Assembly: GCA_030615435.1 (NCBI GenBank)
Contig: JAUWZH010000013.1
Coordinates: 1 to 18,496, forward strand
DNA from: Candidatus Brocadiaceae bacterium
Lineage (GTDB): Bacteria; Planctomycetota; Brocadiia; SM23-32
Length of the DNA: 18,496 nt
Direction of reading: 5' to 3'
Shown here: positions 1 through 8,423 of the stretch, one piece after another
Numbering within the stretch: position 1 is the first letter of the stretch
Layout of the letters: each line of letters starts with the position of its first letter
The notes under the pieces: generated by a model
Told to the model about the DNA's origin: nothing
Database searches by the model: none
The model's input: the letters and a program-made list of their open reading frames with translations, nothing else
Made by a program: the position numbers and the translations under genes

Positions 1-1
1 G

Positions 2-394
2 GAAGACGTAGCCGCCGTGGCCGCCCTCTGTCCCGCCTCGGACATCGAAGCCTATCACCGGTGGTGTGCTGCGAATCCCGGCGGGGTGGTGGACGAGATT
101 CGAGCCGCCATAGAGCAGGCCTACGGCGGCACGCCGTCGGAAGCACCAGAGCGATACGCCTCCCACAGGGCCATCCTGCGGGCGGACTGCCTGAAGATGC
201 CGCTGCTTCTCGCCCACGGCACCGCCGACCCCACCATTCCCGTGGAGCAGTCGCGCGCACTGGCGCGGAAGCTTTGCGGATCGTCCCATTTCACCTACCG
301 GGAAATTCCCTCGGGAGCCCACGACGCGCCGCTGCAACAGGCCGGCCTCCTGGACTGGCTGGACGGCGTGCTGAATTCGCCGGAACCAGCCTGA
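2..394 (+). CDS. alpha/beta hydrolase (dienelactone hydrolase/prolyl oligopeptidase type), 3' part
   Basis: The gene enters from the left edge; the frame is open from base 2, so the start and the nucleophile elbow lie outside the window. The visible 130 residues are the C-terminal third of an alpha/beta hydrolase. The segment LLLAHGTADPTIPVEQSR is the typical strand plus acid loop, with the catalytic Asp at bases 227-229. The segment IPSGAHDAP carries the catalytic His at 320-322. Such enzymes cleave esters or peptides; the substrate cannot be told from this part. It ends 95 bases before the tRNA promoter and no strong terminator is evident. The family call is good; a specific function is not supportable. 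Confidence 0.8.
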   Translation, partial: EDVAAVAALCPASDIEAYHRWCAANPGGVVDEIRAAIEQAYGGTPSEAPERYASHRAILRADCLKMPLLLAHGTADPTIPVEQSRALARKLCGSSHFTYREIPSGAHDAPLQQAGLLDWLDGVLNSPEPA

Positions 395-489
395 CGTTTT
401 TGCATCCGGCCTCGCAGCACACCGCTGGCAAAGATGCAGGGGATTTTCTGAAGTCAAGGGCAGACTGCACGCAGAAAGAGCCCGTACGC

Positions 490-517
490 TTGAAAAGATG
501 CGCAGTCCTGGTATAAA
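490..517 (+). promoter_or_regulatory. sigma-70-like promoter of the Thr-Tyr-Gly tRNA operon
   Basis: TTGAAA (490-495), a 16-base spacer, then TATAAA (512-517). It lies 14 bases upstream of the first tRNA base, a fitting distance for a tRNA promoter. GGCAACACGG follows the -10 box. The call rests on consensus similarity only. Confidence 0.6.
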
Positions 518-531
518 AGAAGGCAACACGG

Positions 532-606
532 GCTAGTGTAGCTCAACGGCAGAGCAGCGGTTTTGTAAACCGCAGGTTAGGAGTTCGAATCTCCTCACTA
601 GCACCA
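532..606 (+). tRNA. tRNA-Thr (anticodon TGT)
   Basis: A 7-bp acceptor stem (GCTAGTG with CACTAGC) encloses a D arm, a five-pair anticodon stem (GCGGT with ACCGC) with loop TTTGTAA, and a T arm with loop TTCGAAT. The anticodon is at 564-566 and reads ACA codons. CCA is encoded at 604-606. It is the first gene of a three-tRNA operon. The Thr-Tyr-Gly order matches the classical thrU-tyrU-glyT cluster found upstream of tuf in many bacteria. Confidence 0.95.
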
Positions 607-672
607 TCAGCTCCTCAAGTCGCATCGCGCGAGCCGCGGCCGGGGCAATTCGGAAGAAACGCACGTGGCGGT

Positions 673-758
673 GGGCAGGTTCCCGAGTGGCTAAAGGGGA
701 CAGACTGTAAATCTGTTGGCGAACGCCTTCGGAGGTTCGAATCCTCCCCTGCCCACCA
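673..758 (+). tRNA. tRNA-Tyr (anticodon GTA)
   Basis: This is a class II tRNA of 86 bases including an encoded CCA (756-758). The acceptor is GGGCAGG with CCTGCCC. The anticodon loop CTGTAAA lies between ACAGA and TCTGT, and a long variable arm (about 709-730) follows, as expected for bacterial tRNA-Tyr. The T arm is GGAGG-TTCGAAT-CCTCC. It is the second gene of the operon, 66 bases after tRNA-Thr. Confidence 0.95.
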
Positions 759-770
759 TCAAATAAAGGT

Positions 771-846
771 GCGGGCGTAGCTCAACTGGTAGAGCGCTGG
801 CCTTCCAAGCCGGCTGTTGTGGGTTCGAGTCCCATCGCCCGCTCCA
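771..846 (+). tRNA. tRNA-Gly (anticodon TCC)
   Basis: The acceptor is GCGGGCG with CGCCCGC, the anticodon TCC is at 804-806 within loop CTTCCAA, and CCA is encoded at 844-846. It is the third gene of the operon, 12 bases after tRNA-Tyr. In many genomes a second tRNA-Thr and tuf/secE/nusG follow; here a palindromic element begins within a few bases of the CCA. Confidence 0.95.
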
Positions 847-848
847 GC

Positions 849-1032
849 ATAAGGGGCTATTGCGAAACCCCGTTCGTGACGAGGACGAGCGAGAAGCCCG
901 AGGGCAAGGCGGCAGGCGCAGAACGCCGGAAGCGTGGCTGGACGCCACGTTGAGGACGTTTTGCGCCGACAACACAGCCATCGGGCTTCGCAGCCGGCCG
1001 CAGTAGATCCGGGTTTTGCAATAGCCCCTAAG
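849..1032 (+). repeat. ~180-bp imperfect palindromic (MITE-like) element
   Basis: The two ends are inverted repeats: AGGGGCTATTGCGAAACCC (852-870) matches the complement of GGGTTTTGCAATAGCCCCT (1011-1029) with one mismatch. Complementarity continues inward. GCGAGAAGCCCGA (about 889-901) pairs with TCGGGCTTCGC (981-991), and GGCGCAGAACG with the complement near 951-967. The centre is near 940, so the whole unit could fold into one long hairpin. There is no ORF of its own. It looks like a non-autonomous palindromic element inserted 3' of tRNA-Gly. It might also serve as the operon's terminator. Confidence 0.7.
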
Positions 1033-1322
1033 CCCTCCCATGGCCACACGGTGGCACATCTCCTTCAAGAGATGCCGCTGAGGGCCCCTTCTCGATACGG
1101 CGCGGGAGCGGCTCTCTTCGCCGGGCTAAGGCGCAGAGCCTGCCGAGGGGAGCCCCTCGAGAATCCCCGGGCCGAACGGTCCGTCGAGGTGCTTCGCCGT
1201 GCTGTTCCGGGCGGAGGCGGCTCGGCCTGACTTTTCCCGACGGCGTGCCACTGAACTCCGCAATTGCGCAAGACCCCCACAGGGAGGGGGTTGCCATGTG
1301 CGGGCGGGAGGACCATTTCAAC
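1033..1322. other. non-coding stretch between palindrome and promoter
   Basis: I see no supportable gene here; the short open frames lack codon character and a Shine-Dalgarno site. A small hairpin, ACCCCC(AC)AGGGAGGGGGT, sits near 1272-1290 and could be a weak terminator for transcription arriving from the tRNA side. Confidence 0.4.
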
Positions 1323-1351
1323 TTGCCATCCGCGCACCGCCGTGTTACATT
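1323..1351 (+). promoter_or_regulatory. candidate sigma-70-like promoter of the PLP enzyme gene
   Basis: TTGCCA (1323-1328), a 17-base spacer, then TACATT (1346-1351), about 70 bases before the start codon. Five of six -35 bases and four of six -10 bases fit the consensus. Consensus similarity is the only evidence. Confidence 0.4.
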
Positions 1352-1419
1352 CAGGCGTTTTCCGCACAAACTCACCCGTTTCATCCGCATGGCACTGGCT
1401 CGAGCGAGAAGGAGAAAGA

Positions 1420-2565
1420 ATGACTCAGGATCCTCTCACACCGTACGGCAATCGGCCAATGGTCACCCCCATAGTCAATGCCGTGAATTATGAATACGGC
1501 TCATTTGAGGTGCTGCGCCAGATCACGGACGGCGAAATAGACGGCTATACTTACCATCGCGACGATAACCCGACCGTTCGTGCGGTCGAGAAAGCAATCG
1601 CCTCCATGGAGGGAGCCGAAGACTGCGTCGTTTGCACAACCGGCATGGCGGCCTGCACCATGGTTTATCTGACCTACCTGAGCGCCGGCGACCACCTGAT
1701 ACTCTTCCACGACATCTACGGCGCCCACTACAAGATGTCTCTTATCCTGGAGAAACTGGGAGTGCAGATAACCTGGCTGGATGCTTCCCGCAGCGACACG
1801 ATAGGGGAACACATCAGAGACAATACCAGAATGATCTTCTGCGAGACGCCCACCAACCCCTTGTGCAAGGTGGTTGACATCGCTGCCCTGCACAGGGAGG
1901 CTGACCGCGCCGGCGCGCTTCTGATCGTTGACAACACCTTTGCCACGCCCTATCACCAGAAGCCCCTGTCGCTCGGCACCGACCTGGTGGTGCACAGCGC
2001 CACCAAGGGACTCGGCGGGCACAACGATCTCATGGCCGGCGCGATTGCCGGCTCCAAGGACCGTTACAATGATTTGTGGTTCACGCGCCAGGCCATCGGC
2101 ACAACACTCGATGCGTATTCCGCATCGCTGCTGGAGCGCGGCCTGAAGACCTTCGAGATGCGGGCCGAGAAAATGTCCGCCAATGCCATGGCCATGGCCG
2201 AGTACCTGGCCGAGCATCCGAAAGTCCCGCGGGTGTGCTATCCGGGACTGAAGACGGACCCCGGCCACGAGGTCGCGGTCCGGCAGATGCACGACGGATT
2301 CGGCGGCGTTCTGGCCTTCGACGTCGGAGAGGAGCAGGAAGACGCCAAGCGGTTCATCAACGAACTGAAGGGACTACTCCACGCGGTGAGCCTCGGGGCG
2401 ACCGAGTCTCTGATATGCATTCCTTACCTCACCACGATGCTCTACATGCCCGAGGAGCGCCGCACCAGTTTCGGCGTGAAGAAGAACACCGTCCGCCTGT
2501 CGGCCGGCATAGAAAGGCCGGAGCTTCTGCTGGAAGACCTGGAAAAGGCGCTGGAAAAAGTCTAG
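1420..2565 (+). CDS. Cys/Met metabolism PLP-dependent enzyme (cystathionine gamma-synthase / methionine gamma-lyase family)
   Basis: A 381-residue fold-type I PLP enzyme that makes or cleaves thioether amino acids in the cytosol. The start is set by AAGGAG (1409-1414) five bases before ATG; an upstream in-frame extension has no such site. Visible landmarks in family order are the substrate/phosphate loop YHRDDNPT (about residues 45-52), TTGMAA for cofactor phosphate binding, CETPTNPL, DNTFATPY with the PLP-ring Asp, and HSATKGLGGHNDLMAG with the Schiff-base lysine at K196. The C-terminal SLGATESLICIP is also typical. Length is normal. Cystathionine gamma-synthase, gamma-lyase, methionine gamma-lyase and O-acetylhomoserine sulfhydrylase cannot be separated by eye. 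It stands alone, 222 bases before the next gene. Confidence 0.93.
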   Translation: MTQDPLTPYGNRPMVTPIVNAVNYEYGSFEVLRQITDGEIDGYTYHRDDNPTVRAVEKAIASMEGAEDCVVCTTGMAACTMVYLTYLSAGDHLILFHDIYGAHYKMSLILEKLGVQITWLDASRSDTIGEHIRDNTRMIFCETPTNPLCKVVDIAALHREADRAGALLIVDNTFATPYHQKPLSLGTDLVVHSATKGLGGHNDLMAGAIAGSKDRYNDLWFTRQAIGTTLDAYSASLLERGLKTFEMRAEKMSANAMAMAEYLAEHPKVPRVCYPGLKTDPGHEVAVRQMHDGFGGVLAFDVGEEQEDAKRFINELKGLLHAVSLGATESLICIPYLTTMLYMPEERRTSFGVKKNTVRLSAGIERPELLLEDLEKALEKV

Positions 2566-2787
2566 TTGGGCGGTGATGGAGCGCAAAGTCCAAGGTGCAA
2601 GCTGACGGCCGGACCCGTGTGGCTGTCGCCAGCCGGTTTCAATAACTGGTATAGGAAGCTGGTAGATTACTCAGACCCGGCCAAAGGTTACAAACATTCA
2701 GAAACATACATTCCAGATTGACTCAGGGCAAGCGCTTTGCAAGAAGTCTCGTCCTGGAAGTTTTCCTTCTAATGTCGGAGGGGCACA

Positions 2788-5034
2788 ATGCATCGCACGA
2801 GAACTTCCAAATTCTGGTTGTGCTTGACGCTGATGTTCCTTTTTTGCCAGGTGACTGCTAGAGGCGGACTAGACCAGCCGCTCCAATACAAAGCTGTGGA
2901 TGATTCATATTACTTTGTCGAAATGGACTATACGTATGTCCGGAGGCACATAAATGCCGAGGAAGAGGTTTTTCGCGAGACATGCGTTATCAAGTGTGAT
3001 CAAGTCCTGAAGGATGACGACACAAGGGCTCATGCGAGGCCGCAAAAGACACTCCTGAAGCTGGAGGGAAGCGAAGACGCTTTCGAAGACTTCCAGACGA
3101 AGCCTTTCCCACCGGCCGGTCTGGCATACCCGACAGGGAAGGTGACGAAGTATAGAATCTTGCCCGATGGAACTGAGCAAACGGGTGTCAACTGGATTAT
3201 TACGGATATAGCCCGATCTTTCAGAGTTTTCCCGATCTTTCCAAATCAACCCGTTCAGGAGAACCAAACGTGGAAGGTGCGGATGGACATATGTTTCCCA
3301 GACAATTATAAGGCCGTTATGCCTATCGAGGTTCGACATCATCTAAAGGCGTTGGAGAGGGCCAATGGGCGAACGACAGCGGTTATCGAGTATGCATTCT
3401 CACACGAACTCGACACGGCAACGCAACCAGAGATGCAACAGCGTGACGGAATATCCGAGTTCGTAAAGCAGAATTACACGGTTAACGGAAGAGGCGAAGT
3501 AGAATTTGACATTACTCGGGGGATTGTTACGAATAAGAAGCAACACATCGAATGGAATACCCGCTGGACCGAGCCTCTACCGAAGGATGGCAGCGCTGCA
3601 CTCGACATACAGGGATTACTGGATTCGGTTTTCAGCTTTGACACGCGGGCAAGGCTGATCGAGGAGAAGGAGGCCCTCCGCCTCATAAAAGAGGCAAAGG
3701 CGCTGCAAACCGGACCTCCGGAGCCGGAAGCTGATTCCGGCCCAAGCTGGAAGTATCTGGTGGAGAGAAGGACCACATCGCGCGGGCTCGCTCCCAAGAA
3801 GGAAAGGGTTTACGTTGACCGGGCATTCGTGCATTACGGCGCAAGAGCAAAGCAAGCGGGTGGGCAATACGAATCCGCACCTCAGGTAGTCTACATCGAT
3901 GAAGATGACAATCGGCTTAACGGTTTTGGTCACATGACGTTCGAACCAATTGGTTCAGATAAGCTTACCATGACAGACAAGCTGCCTTGGAATTACGGCA
4001 GGGATCCCAACCTCCCTTTACCGGTGAGTAAATTGGCAAAGGCTTTCGATATGCTGCCGTTGGAGCGGTGGGAACGGTTGCAAGCGAACTTGCGCACGGT
4101 TTCAACCCTTCATTTGTGTTTTATGGGCATCCCCAAGTTGAGCTTCCCTGCGGCAATGAATTACCAGCTGAGGGGATATGAGAAGAAGAAAGGTAGAAAG
4201 TGCGCAGTGATCGATTACACAATAGCGGGCACATTCAAATCATCCGAGCATCCTGAGCGGTTTACGGAAGAGCAAATGCGCAAGGGAAGGTTGGAAGGCA
4301 GCCTTAAGGGTGGTGGCTTTGCTTATGTTGATCTTGAGGCCGGCATAATAGTGGAGAAACAGCAAGCCGTTGCGTGGAGTTTAGCTGTAGAACAGCTAAC
4401 CCGGCTCAAGAACGGAGAACGTGCCTGGGTACCCGATACAGTTGACTGGCAATTGGTGGAGATAACCGTCGAGGTGTGGCCGCTCCTTCGGGTGCGCGGT
4501 TTTCCGAACACACTGCGTTCCGAGATCGGGTTCGAGAAGATGATCCCGCAGCACTTGAGGGACTCTCTGAAGCCCTCTGTGGAGGAACCCGGACCCAAAT
4601 CCAGAAAAGCGGACTGCAAGCGCAACCTGCGCCACATAGGAGTGGGAATCGTGTTTTACCGGAACGATAATGCGGACGAATTCCCGGCGACGCTGGCGAA
4701 TCTCTACCCGAAATACATGGAGGCGCGAACATTCGTCTGCCCCGGCGACGAGAACCCCAGGACACTTGCCGGGGACATCAAGTGCAGCTATCACTACGTG
4801 GGGAAGCTGTTGCCCCATGCGCCGGACACGGCCATCATTGTGTACGAGAAGGCCGGGAACCACGAGGGAGGCCGGCATGTGATCGTCGCTGACGGCCACG
4901 TGAAATGGATCGAAGAGGACGAGTTCGAGGCGCGGATGAAGCAGAGCCTGGAACTGCTCAAAGGAGAGGGCTGGGACAAATACTCGCCGGAGCAGCAGAA
5001 GGCGATCGAGGCATTCTACGCGGGTCAGCCCTGA
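2788..5034 (+). CDS. secreted protein with two related halves and a C-terminal H-X9-DG prepilin-associated domain
   Basis: 748 residues; GGAGGGG (2777-2783) lies four bases before ATG. Residues 1-24 form a Sec signal peptide (KFWLCLTLMFLFCQ core, VTA cleavage site), so it is exported. Residues about 30-275 and 320-600 look like diverged copies of one module. Both contain a (T)AVI(E/D)Y strand after a GR(T/K) turn, and a later G(E/F)..(F/V)D(I/L)..GI(V/I) segment ending in a W. Residues about 605-715 match the H-X9-DG domain: KRNLRHIGVGIVFYRNDN, FPATLANLYPKY, FVCPGDEN, then H692 and D702-G703 nine residues apart. In Planctomycetota and Lentisphaerota this domain normally follows a type IV prepilin N-terminus, which is absent here. 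The role is unknown. The duplicated module resembles uncharacterised DUF6263-like secreted proteins, but that link is tentative. Confidence 0.85.
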   Translation: MHRTRTSKFWLCLTLMFLFCQVTARGGLDQPLQYKAVDDSYYFVEMDYTYVRRHINAEEEVFRETCVIKCDQVLKDDDTRAHARPQKTLLKLEGSEDAFEDFQTKPFPPAGLAYPTGKVTKYRILPDGTEQTGVNWIITDIARSFRVFPIFPNQPVQENQTWKVRMDICFPDNYKAVMPIEVRHHLKALERANGRTTAVIEYAFSHELDTATQPEMQQRDGISEFVKQNYTVNGRGEVEFDITRGIVTNKKQHIEWNTRWTEPLPKDGSAALDIQGLLDSVFSFDTRARLIEEKEALRLIKEAKALQTGPPEPEADSGPSWKYLVERRTTSRGLAPKKERVYVDRAFVHYGARAKQAGGQYESAPQVVYIDEDDNRLNGFGHMTFEPIGSDKLTMTDKLPWNYGRDPNLPLPVSKLAKAFDMLPLERWERLQANLRTVSTLHLCFMGIPKLSFPAAMNYQLRGYEKKKGRKCAVIDYTIAGTFKSSEHPERFTEEQMRKGRLEGSLKGGGFAYVDLEAGIIVEKQQAVAWSLAVEQLTRLKNGERAWVPDTVDWQLVEITVEVWPLLRVRGFPNTLRSEIGFEKMIPQHLRDSLKPSVEEPGPKSRKADCKRNLRHIGVGIVFYRNDNADEFPATLANLYPKYMEARTFVCPGDENPRTLAGDIKCSYHYVGKLLPHAPDTAIIVYEKAGNHEGGRHVIVADGHVKWIEEDEFEARMKQSLELLKGEGWDKYSPEQQKAIEAFYAGQP

Positions 5035-5209
5035 GACACCCGCCGGGAGCCCGCCAGGCAGGCAATAGCGCCGGCAGTGCGTAACGGCCACATCAACTGC
5101 GCCGAAGGGCCGGGTTGTGTGGTGCTAAAGCGAAGCCGGACGCGCGCGATTGTCGCTGCGTGATGCGCTGTCAACGAGTCAATCCACAGTTCACGAGGAA
5201 AGGGAGACG

Positions 5210-6031
5210 ATGAAACTTGCCATTAACGAGGCTACGACGATGCCGGCGGCCTTCGAGGAAGACGTCGCCGCTTACGCAGAAGCCGGATTCCAGGCCATGG
5301 AAATCTGGCTTGCGAAAGTGGACGCCTATCTGGAAAAGGGCAACACGGTGCAGGATGCCGGACGCCTCATGTCAGAGAACGGTCTGGCTGCTGCGGGGGC
5401 CTGTTTCTCCAGGCTCACGTTCGCGGGAGCGGAAGAGCAGCAGAAGAACATGGACGCCCTGCGCGGACGGCTCGAAATGTGCCAGGCAATGGGGGCCGAA
5501 ACCCTCGTGGTGATCCCGGGCGTGCTGGGATCGCCGCCGACGCCGCAGACCTACGACACCGTGGCGGAAGGCCTGGCAGAATGCGGCGAGGTGGCCGAAC
5601 CCTATGGCGTATCCCTGGCGATCGAATTCATCAAGGGCGCCGACCTCATCGGTTCCGTGCGAACAGCCATGGATGTGGCCAGAAGGACCGGGCGGAACAA
5701 CGTCGGCGTGCTGCTCGACACGTTCCATTTCCACATCGGTATCAGCAAGGTCGCGGACATCCTTGAGATGAAAAAGGACGAGCTCAAGCTCGTGCACTTC
5801 AACGACTGCCGGGACGTCTACCGCGAGACCGCCGCCGACAACATGCGCGTTTTCCCGGGAGACGGCGTCTTTCCGCTCAAGGAGATCCTGGGAGCAATTT
5901 CGCGGATCGGATACCAGGGATATCTTTCGCTCGAGGTTTTCGATCAGCAGGTCTGGGACATGGACGTGAAAGAAGCCGCTCGCCTGAGCTTCGAGAAAAC
6001 GAGTGCGTTCCTGGCCGGCCTGGACATCTGA
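5210..6031 (+). CDS. sugar phosphate isomerase/epimerase (AP endonuclease 2 / xylose isomerase-like TIM barrel)
   Basis: 273 residues. ATG follows GAGGAAAGGGAGACG; the longer in-frame extension to 5150 has no ribosome binding site. The fold is a TIM barrel with a metal site. The four expected ligands are visible: E139 (LAIEF), D170 (LLDTFHFH), H196 (LVHFND) and E242 (SLEVF). The KLVHFNDCR and GDGVFPLKEIL segments are typical of IolE-like, hydroxypyruvate isomerase-like and sugar epimerase members of this superfamily. It probably interconverts a sugar or keto-sugar in the cytosol. The next gene, a glycoside hydrolase, starts about 156 bases downstream on the same strand. The specific substrate is not readable from sequence. 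Confidence 0.88.
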   Translation: MKLAINEATTMPAAFEEDVAAYAEAGFQAMEIWLAKVDAYLEKGNTVQDAGRLMSENGLAAAGACFSRLTFAGAEEQQKNMDALRGRLEMCQAMGAETLVVIPGVLGSPPTPQTYDTVAEGLAECGEVAEPYGVSLAIEFIKGADLIGSVRTAMDVARRTGRNNVGVLLDTFHFHIGISKVADILEMKKDELKLVHFNDCRDVYRETAADNMRVFPGDGVFPLKEILGAISRIGYQGYLSLEVFDQQVWDMDVKEAARLSFEKTSAFLAGLDI

Positions 6032-6187
6032 TCGTAGGTGGCGCACGCTCTTCGTGAGCGCCGAAGGCGCGTGAACGTGCTTGCCTGCGCGCAAGGTTTT
6101 CTGCGCCACTGCGTCGGTAAGGACCCTTCGCGGATCTGAGCGCGTGCTCTTGATCGAGCAATTCCTGCCTGCTGGAGAGGCGTGAAC

Positions 6188-8146
6188 ATGCTGAACGTTG
6201 CACAAGAGGGATCGAGATTGTCCGTCGAGACGGCATGTGCGAGCATCGAGTGGGATGCCGCCAGGGGAGGACAGATAACCGGCTTTGCCGTAGAGGACGG
6301 CCTGATGCGCCGGCCGCTGCTGCCGGAGGGGCGCCTCTGGCCCGACCTTCGGTTCGAGCTTGCGGGGGGAAAGGTCCTCGCACTCGCCGATTCGGTGGCG
6401 CAGGTGGAAGTCACCCGTGAGATGCCGGGACGCATCGCCTTCCGCACGTCGGCAGTCCTGGGCGAGGGCCTGCTGCGTGTGGATCAGGAATTCGAGGCCT
6501 TCGAGGAGGGGGCGGTCTTCTGCGAGATGGTGGTTCAGCTTCAGGAAGGCAGGGATATGGAGCTGTGCAATGCGGCGATGGAGCTGCCGGTGGAGGTCCG
6601 AAGCGCCAACAACGTGCGCTGGGGGCACTACAGCCGCGAGCCGTGGAACAAGTACGACCCCAGTTGCATCCACGTGTTTTCCATCAACCACCTGTATCTG
6701 ACCCCCGGCGAGACGGCCGAGGGGCGAGAGCTTTTCCCCCTTGCCTCCATTGATCTGGGCTGGGAAGGAGTCCGATTTTTCTCCAACCATCTGGAGTTTC
6801 TGCTCGAGGACTGGACCGCGCTCGGAGGCGGGCCGCGGGAACAGACCCGCTCACGGGCCGGCATGAACGAGGGGCACTGGCGCCTGCGCTGGGACCTCTT
6901 CGAGGGTCCCGCCAGGCGGCTGGCGCACTCCTACCGCTACCGCAACCGCTGGGGACTGCTCTTCGGCTGCCCGCGCACTCGGGCCGGCGCCGAGGCCGAC
7001 CCGGCCCTGCGCAACAACGTCATCGGCGCCCGCATCGCGCACTGCATGTACCCCTACGTGCGCGAGAGTGCCGAGTGGCCCTGGGCGGTCATGCCCATCA
7101 AACAGACCATCTACCAGGACGCACAGCACTTCATGGGCTTTCCGGAGCTGGAGCGGGTGGACGAAGTGGCCGAGGCCGGCGCCAACATGATGATCTTGCA
7201 CCAGTTCTGGATGTCCAACCCGGGCAGCAACGGAGAGCCGCCCGCCGATTACAAACCGGCCGACCCGAAGTGGCTCAGGGCCTTCGTGGACCGCTGCCAC
7301 GAGCGGGGGATGCGCGTGGCCCCCTACATCCGCGGCACGGAGATGTACTGTTACTACAGCAGCTTCTTCGAGGACTTCTTCCAGAAAGACTGGGACGGGA
7401 TGTACATGGACTGGACGTCTCCGCTCGCGCAGGGGTGGATCAAATCTTCGATGCTGCACTTCTCGGCCTACAACTACTTCATGTTCATGCGGGCGCTGCG
7501 GGGCAAAGTGGGCGAAGGGGGCTTCCTCATCGGCCACACAGGCAATCACGCATTCATCAACGCCTGCCACCTGGACGTGTGCCTCGCCGGCGAGTTCTCG
7601 GTGATGCACGAGGTCCTGCTCGCCGACCCTCAGGCGTGTGCCTACTACGCGCTGCTTTCCGGCAGCGGCGGCCATTTGCTCGGTGGAGATACCAAGGATC
7701 GCAAGATATTCGCCAGCCCCAGGGCGATGGCTTTCTGCGCCGCCCTTGGCATGACGAGCCACTCCTTCCTCTCGCCGGGCAAGCCGTTCAGCGAGACGGG
7801 CGCATACATGTTCCCCTTATGGAGGGCACTGCGCCCACTGTCCGGGCCGCCCGTTCGTCTCTACAACCCGAGTATCATGCAGACACCAGCCGTGCAGTGC
7901 GACCAGGTCGGCTTCTTCCCCGTCGCCTACCAGGCAGCCGACGGGCAAGTGCTCATCACGGTGACGAACCTGGGCGAGACGGCCGACGGGACGGTCGAGG
8001 TCAACTTTGCCGAGCTCGGACTGCCGGCCTCGAGCAAACTGAAACCGCTGAAGGCCGAGGGACTTTGCGACTGCCGGGCCGACGGCCCGCGCCTGCGCAT
8101 CGCGGGGTTGCCTTCGGTGAGCCTCTGCGCGGCTCTCATCGGATAG
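6188..8146 (+). CDS. large glycoside hydrolase-like protein (clan GH-D/alpha-galactosidase-like TIM barrel)
   Basis: 652 residues from ATG 6188, with GGAGAGG (6174-6180) seven bases upstream. The in-frame GTG at 6182 is too close to that site. Three parts are visible. Residues about 1-270 are beta-rich with galactose-mutarotase-like character. About 290-570 form a TIM barrel with VDEVAEAGANMMILHQFW, RCHERGMRVAPYIRG and DGMYMDW. A C-terminal beta domain ends the protein. D408 in YMDW sits where clan GH-D enzymes carry the nucleophile. No signal peptide is evident, so it probably acts in the cytosol. It may belong to an uncharacterised DUF6259/DUF6067-type hydrolase group; the assignment is by fold-level similarity only. 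It follows the sugar isomerase gene and may work with it. Confidence 0.7.
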   Translation: MLNVAQEGSRLSVETACASIEWDAARGGQITGFAVEDGLMRRPLLPEGRLWPDLRFELAGGKVLALADSVAQVEVTREMPGRIAFRTSAVLGEGLLRVDQEFEAFEEGAVFCEMVVQLQEGRDMELCNAAMELPVEVRSANNVRWGHYSREPWNKYDPSCIHVFSINHLYLTPGETAEGRELFPLASIDLGWEGVRFFSNHLEFLLEDWTALGGGPREQTRSRAGMNEGHWRLRWDLFEGPARRLAHSYRYRNRWGLLFGCPRTRAGAEADPALRNNVIGARIAHCMYPYVRESAEWPWAVMPIKQTIYQDAQHFMGFPELERVDEVAEAGANMMILHQFWMSNPGSNGEPPADYKPADPKWLRAFVDRCHERGMRVAPYIRGTEMYCYYSSFFEDFFQKDWDGMYMDWTSPLAQGWIKSSMLHFSAYNYFMFMRALRGKVGEGGFLIGHTGNHAFINACHLDVCLAGEFSVMHEVLLADPQACAYYALLSGSGGHLLGGDTKDRKIFASPRAMAFCAALGMTSHSFLSPGKPFSETGAYMFPLWRALRPLSGPPVRLYNPSIMQTPAVQCDQVGFFPVAYQAADGQVLITVTNLGETADGTVEVNFAELGLPASSKLKPLKAEGLCDCRADGPRLRIAGLPSVSLCAALIG

Positions 8147-8302
8147 AGCCCACTGGCGCGAGCTGCGCAGGCGCGGCCCTCCCTGACTGCTCGCAGCATT
8201 TCTCACTGCCAGCCGGCCTTCACCAGAACGATCGCTCCCTGAGGGGAGGCGGTAAGCCACCCGCAGGAGGTCACCGTGTCCAGGCAAAGAAACTTTTTCG
8301 GT

Positions 8303-8330
8303 TTGACTGCTCTCGCCGAAGACTTATAAT
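8303..8330 (+). promoter_or_regulatory. sigma-70-like promoter of tRNA-Pro
   Basis: TTGACT (8303-8308), a 16-base spacer, then a perfect TATAAT (8325-8330), 14 bases before the tRNA's first base. It is among the best consensus promoters in the window and matches the spacing seen at the first tRNA operon. Confidence 0.75.
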
Positions 8331-8344
8331 GATGTGCCTGAGGT

Positions 8345-8423
8345 CGGGGCGTGGCGCAGCCTGGATTAGCGCGCCAGCATGGGGGGCTGGAGATCGCGGG
8401 TTCGAATCCCGCCGCCCCGACCA
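8345..8423 (+). tRNA. tRNA-Pro (anticodon GGG)
   Basis: The acceptor is CGGGGCG with CGCCCCG and the anticodon stem CCAGC with GCTGG. The loop ATGGGGG gives anticodon GGG (8381-8383, reads CCC). The T arm is GCGGG-TTCGAAT-CCCGC, the discriminator is A, and CCA is encoded at 8421-8423. The CCA is also the base of a perfect hairpin. Sequences resembling the T arm and acceptor end of this tRNA recur four times in the following 3 kb. Confidence 0.95.

Noticed and set aside
691..1068. Minus-strand open frame with strings such as RWDSNPQQPAW and GRGGFEPP
   Set aside because: It is the antisense translation of tRNA-Gly and tRNA-Tyr plus the palindrome, a well-known source of false proteins.
5372..6790. 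472-residue minus-strand open frame
   Set aside because: It lies antisense across the sugar isomerase and the start of the glycoside hydrolase, both with clear family motifs. Long antisense frames are expected in GC-rich DNA.
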